Origin: Elusimicrobiota bacterium | GTDB lineage: Bacteria; Elusimicrobiota; Elusimicrobia; UBA1565; UBA9628 | Direction: 5' to 3' | DNA length: 6,902 nt | Assembly: GCA_028865585.1 (NCBI GenBank) | Contig: JAGWJU010000064.1 | Coordinates: 1-6,902 of the forward strand | Notes under the pieces: model-generated | Database searches by the model: none | The model's input: the letters and a program-made list of their open reading frames with translations, nothing else | What the model was told of the DNA's origin: nothing | In this document: in pieces, positions 6,072 through 6,902 of the stretch | Position numbering within the stretch: the first letter of the stretch is position 1 | Layout of the letters: each line of letters starts with the position of its first letter | Translations under genes and position numbers: made by a program

Positions 6072-6077
6072 AGTGTA
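6072..6077 (-). promoter_or_regulatory. Possible -10 box (TACACT) of the phosphatase gene
   Basis: The minus strand reads TACACT, matching TATAAT at 4 of 6 positions, with 6 nt between it and the ATG at 6065. Its position fits the leaderless pattern of the other genes here. No -35 box is recognisable, so this is weak. Confidence 0.3.
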
Positions 6078-6122
6078 GCCCGAAACCGGACGGGACGCGC
6101 GGGCCCAAAGTCCCAGCGGCAA

Positions 6123-6139
6123 CCGGGCAAAAGGCCCGG
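6123..6139 (-). terminator. Hairpin downstream of tRNA-Pro
   Basis: On the minus strand CCGGGC (6139-6134) pairs with GCCCGG (6128-6123) around the loop CTTTT, a 6-bp GC-only stem beginning 13 nt past the tRNA 3' end. Only two U residues follow it, so any terminator function is uncertain. The 87-bp gap from tRNA to phosphatase holds nothing else recognisable apart from the weak TACACT. Confidence 0.25.
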
Positions 6140-6152
6140 CGCAAAGCGGGAC

Positions 6153-6225
6153 TCGGGGCACCCGGGGTTGAACCGGGAACCTCCTGCTCCCAAAGCAGGC
6201 GCTCTGCCAATTGAGCTATGCCCCG
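6153..6225 (-). tRNA. tRNA-Pro (anticodon UGG)
   Basis: The minus strand folds into a full cloverleaf. The acceptor stem CGGGGCA pairs with TGCCCCG over 7 bp. The D arm is GCTC/GAGC. The anticodon arm is CCTGC, loop TTTGGGA, GCAGG, with anticodon TGG and G37. The variable region is AGGTT, and the T arm is CCCGG, loop TTCAACC, CCGGG. The C1-G72 pair and discriminator A are typical of bacterial tRNA-Pro. The 3' CCA is not encoded, because the sequence continues GTCCC, so it must be added by nucleotidyltransferase. Length is 73 nt without CCA. It lies between the nuclease gene and the phosphatase gene on the same strand. Confidence 0.97.
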
Positions 6226-6234
6226 AACGGGCTT

Positions 6235-6240
6235 ATTTTA
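6235..6240 (-). promoter_or_regulatory. Possible -10 box (TAAAAT) of tRNA-Pro
   Basis: The minus strand reads TAAAAT 9 nt before the first tRNA base at 6225, in the short AT-rich gap after the nuclease gene. No matching -35 box is seen at normal spacing. It would give a very short 5' leader for RNase P to remove. Confidence 0.4.
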
Positions 6241-6268
6241 CAAACAATTCGCCGTCGGAGGCCGGGGG

Positions 6269-6902
6269 CTAGACGTCCAACTCCGGCGCGCGCAGGAACA
6301 AGACGCGAAATTGCGGCTTTTCGCCCAGAGTCTTCTCGACCGCCGCGGCGTAGGCTTGGCCTTGGACGGCGTATTTCTCCCTCCGCGCGGCCGCGTCCTT
6401 GGCCGAGACCTTCTCGCTCTTGTAATCGGCCACTATCAAGCGCCCATCCTCGCGGTAGAGCACGTCGATGACGCCGCGCAGGACGGCGCCCTCCTGCTCG
6501 TAGACGAAGGGAATTTCGCGGCCTAAAATCTCGGCTTTCGAAATGCGCAAGCCAGAGGTCGAGCGCAAGAAAACGCTTAGGATACCTGCCGCTTCGCGCG
6601 CTGCGGAAGCCCAGCTTTCGTTCGGCTCCGCGCCGGCCATCTCTTGCGCGGCGCGTCCGGCCGCGCGCGCGACGTCCTCATCCTTGAACCGGGCGCCCGC
6701 GGAAAAATCCCAGGACTCCAGCACGCGGTGGCACACGCGCCCTACCAGAGCCCCGCCCGCGGCGGCGCTCGCCGCGGGACCATCTTCAGAATATCCGGGC
6801 TCCTCGTCTTCAGCCGCAGCCGCGCGGCCGCGCTTGTCGGCCTCGCCCAAGCTCCGCGTGGGCGAAAGCGTCCACGATTCCTGGGCAGAGCACGCGGCCT
6901 GG
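6269..6902 (-). CDS. C-terminal PD-(D/E)XK nuclease domain of an AddA/RecB-like helicase-nuclease (partial, 5' end outside window)
   Basis: The last 210 residues of a larger protein are visible; the frame is open to the window edge, so the start lies beyond it. The sequence follows the RecB/AddA nuclease plan: GRVCHRVLE (visible residues 54-62, conserved His at 58), REIPFV, then GVIDVLYREDGRLIVADYKSEKV. In the last segment D146, D159 and K161 form the metal-binding D...DxK core. YAVQGQAYAAAVEK supplies the trailing Q/Y motif. Such domains end AddA or RecB subunits, which process double-strand breaks for recombination and degrade foreign DNA. An Ala/Glu/Asp-rich stretch (visible residues 18-50) precedes the nuclease and is probably a flexible linker. 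Whether the missing part holds a UvrD-like helicase, and whether it is AddA, AddB or a Cas4-like fusion, cannot be seen here. Confidence 0.85.
   Translation of the reverse strand, partial: QAACSAQESWTLSPTRSLGEADKRGRAAAAEDEEPGYSEDGPAASAAAGGALVGRVCHRVLESWDFSAGARFKDEDVARAAGRAAQEMAGAEPNESWASAAREAAGILSVFLRSTSGLRISKAEILGREIPFVYEQEGAVLRGVIDVLYREDGRLIVADYKSEKVSAKDAAARREKYAVQGQAYAAAVEKTLGEKPQFRVLFLRAPELDV

Noticed and set aside
6066..6161. Longer N-terminus of the phosphatase starting at 6161.
   Set aside because: It begins inside the tRNA-Pro gene and places 32 non-signal residues before the hydrophobic export segment.

Overview
This window comes from a GC-rich bacterium (about 60-65% G+C by eye) with a cell envelope and export system: several products start with Sec-type signal peptides. 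The phylum cannot be fixed from the sequence. The DapL-type aminotransferase, the leaderless-looking starts and the gene mix would suit an Elusimicrobiota-like lineage, but that is a low-confidence guess. The content is mostly chromosomal. I see no insertion sequence, CRISPR array, prophage or replication origin.

Layout. (1) Positions 1-823, minus strand: the N-terminal 274 residues of a PLP-dependent class I/II aminotransferase of the LL-diaminopimelate type; its 3' end lies outside the window. (2) Positions 867-2089, plus strand: two tandem paralogous genes for small secreted proteins with four conserved cysteines, joined by a GTGA stop/start overlap. They diverge from the aminotransferase through a symmetric promoter region in which each -10 box sits at the -35 position of the other. 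(3) Positions 2118-2594, plus strand: a promoter with its own Shine-Dalgarno, a 62-residue HicA-like protein whose usual catalytic His is Tyr, and a small XapX-like two-helix membrane protein. (4) Positions 2602-4425, minus strand: a 607-residue membrane protein fusing a DCC thiol-disulfide oxidoreductase domain to a lipase maturation factor (LMF1/HTTM-like) domain. (5) Positions 4457-5269, plus strand: a secreted protein with a lysozyme-like E...SLGIGH motif, diverging from the LMF gene across only 31 bp. (6) Positions 5298-6065, minus strand: an exported histidine phosphatase-family protein. (7) Positions 6153-6225, minus strand: tRNA-Pro(UGG). (8) Positions 6269-6902, minus strand: the C-terminal PD-(D/E)XK nuclease domain of an AddA/RecB-like helicase-nuclease, truncated by the window edge.

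How it fits together. The genes do not form one pathway. The recurring theme is envelope and secretion: the paired cysteine proteins, the DCC-LMF membrane protein, the lysozyme-like protein and the phosphatase are all predicted to act in or beyond the cytoplasmic membrane. The clearest regulatory pattern is that most upstream regions have a TATAAT-like hexamer only 5-14 nt before the start codon and no Shine-Dalgarno, suggesting leaderless or near-leaderless mRNAs. The hicA-like gene is the exception. I found no convincing new defence or mobile system. The best candidates for novelty are the tandem cysteine-protein pair, the symmetric divergent promoters and the His-less HicA.
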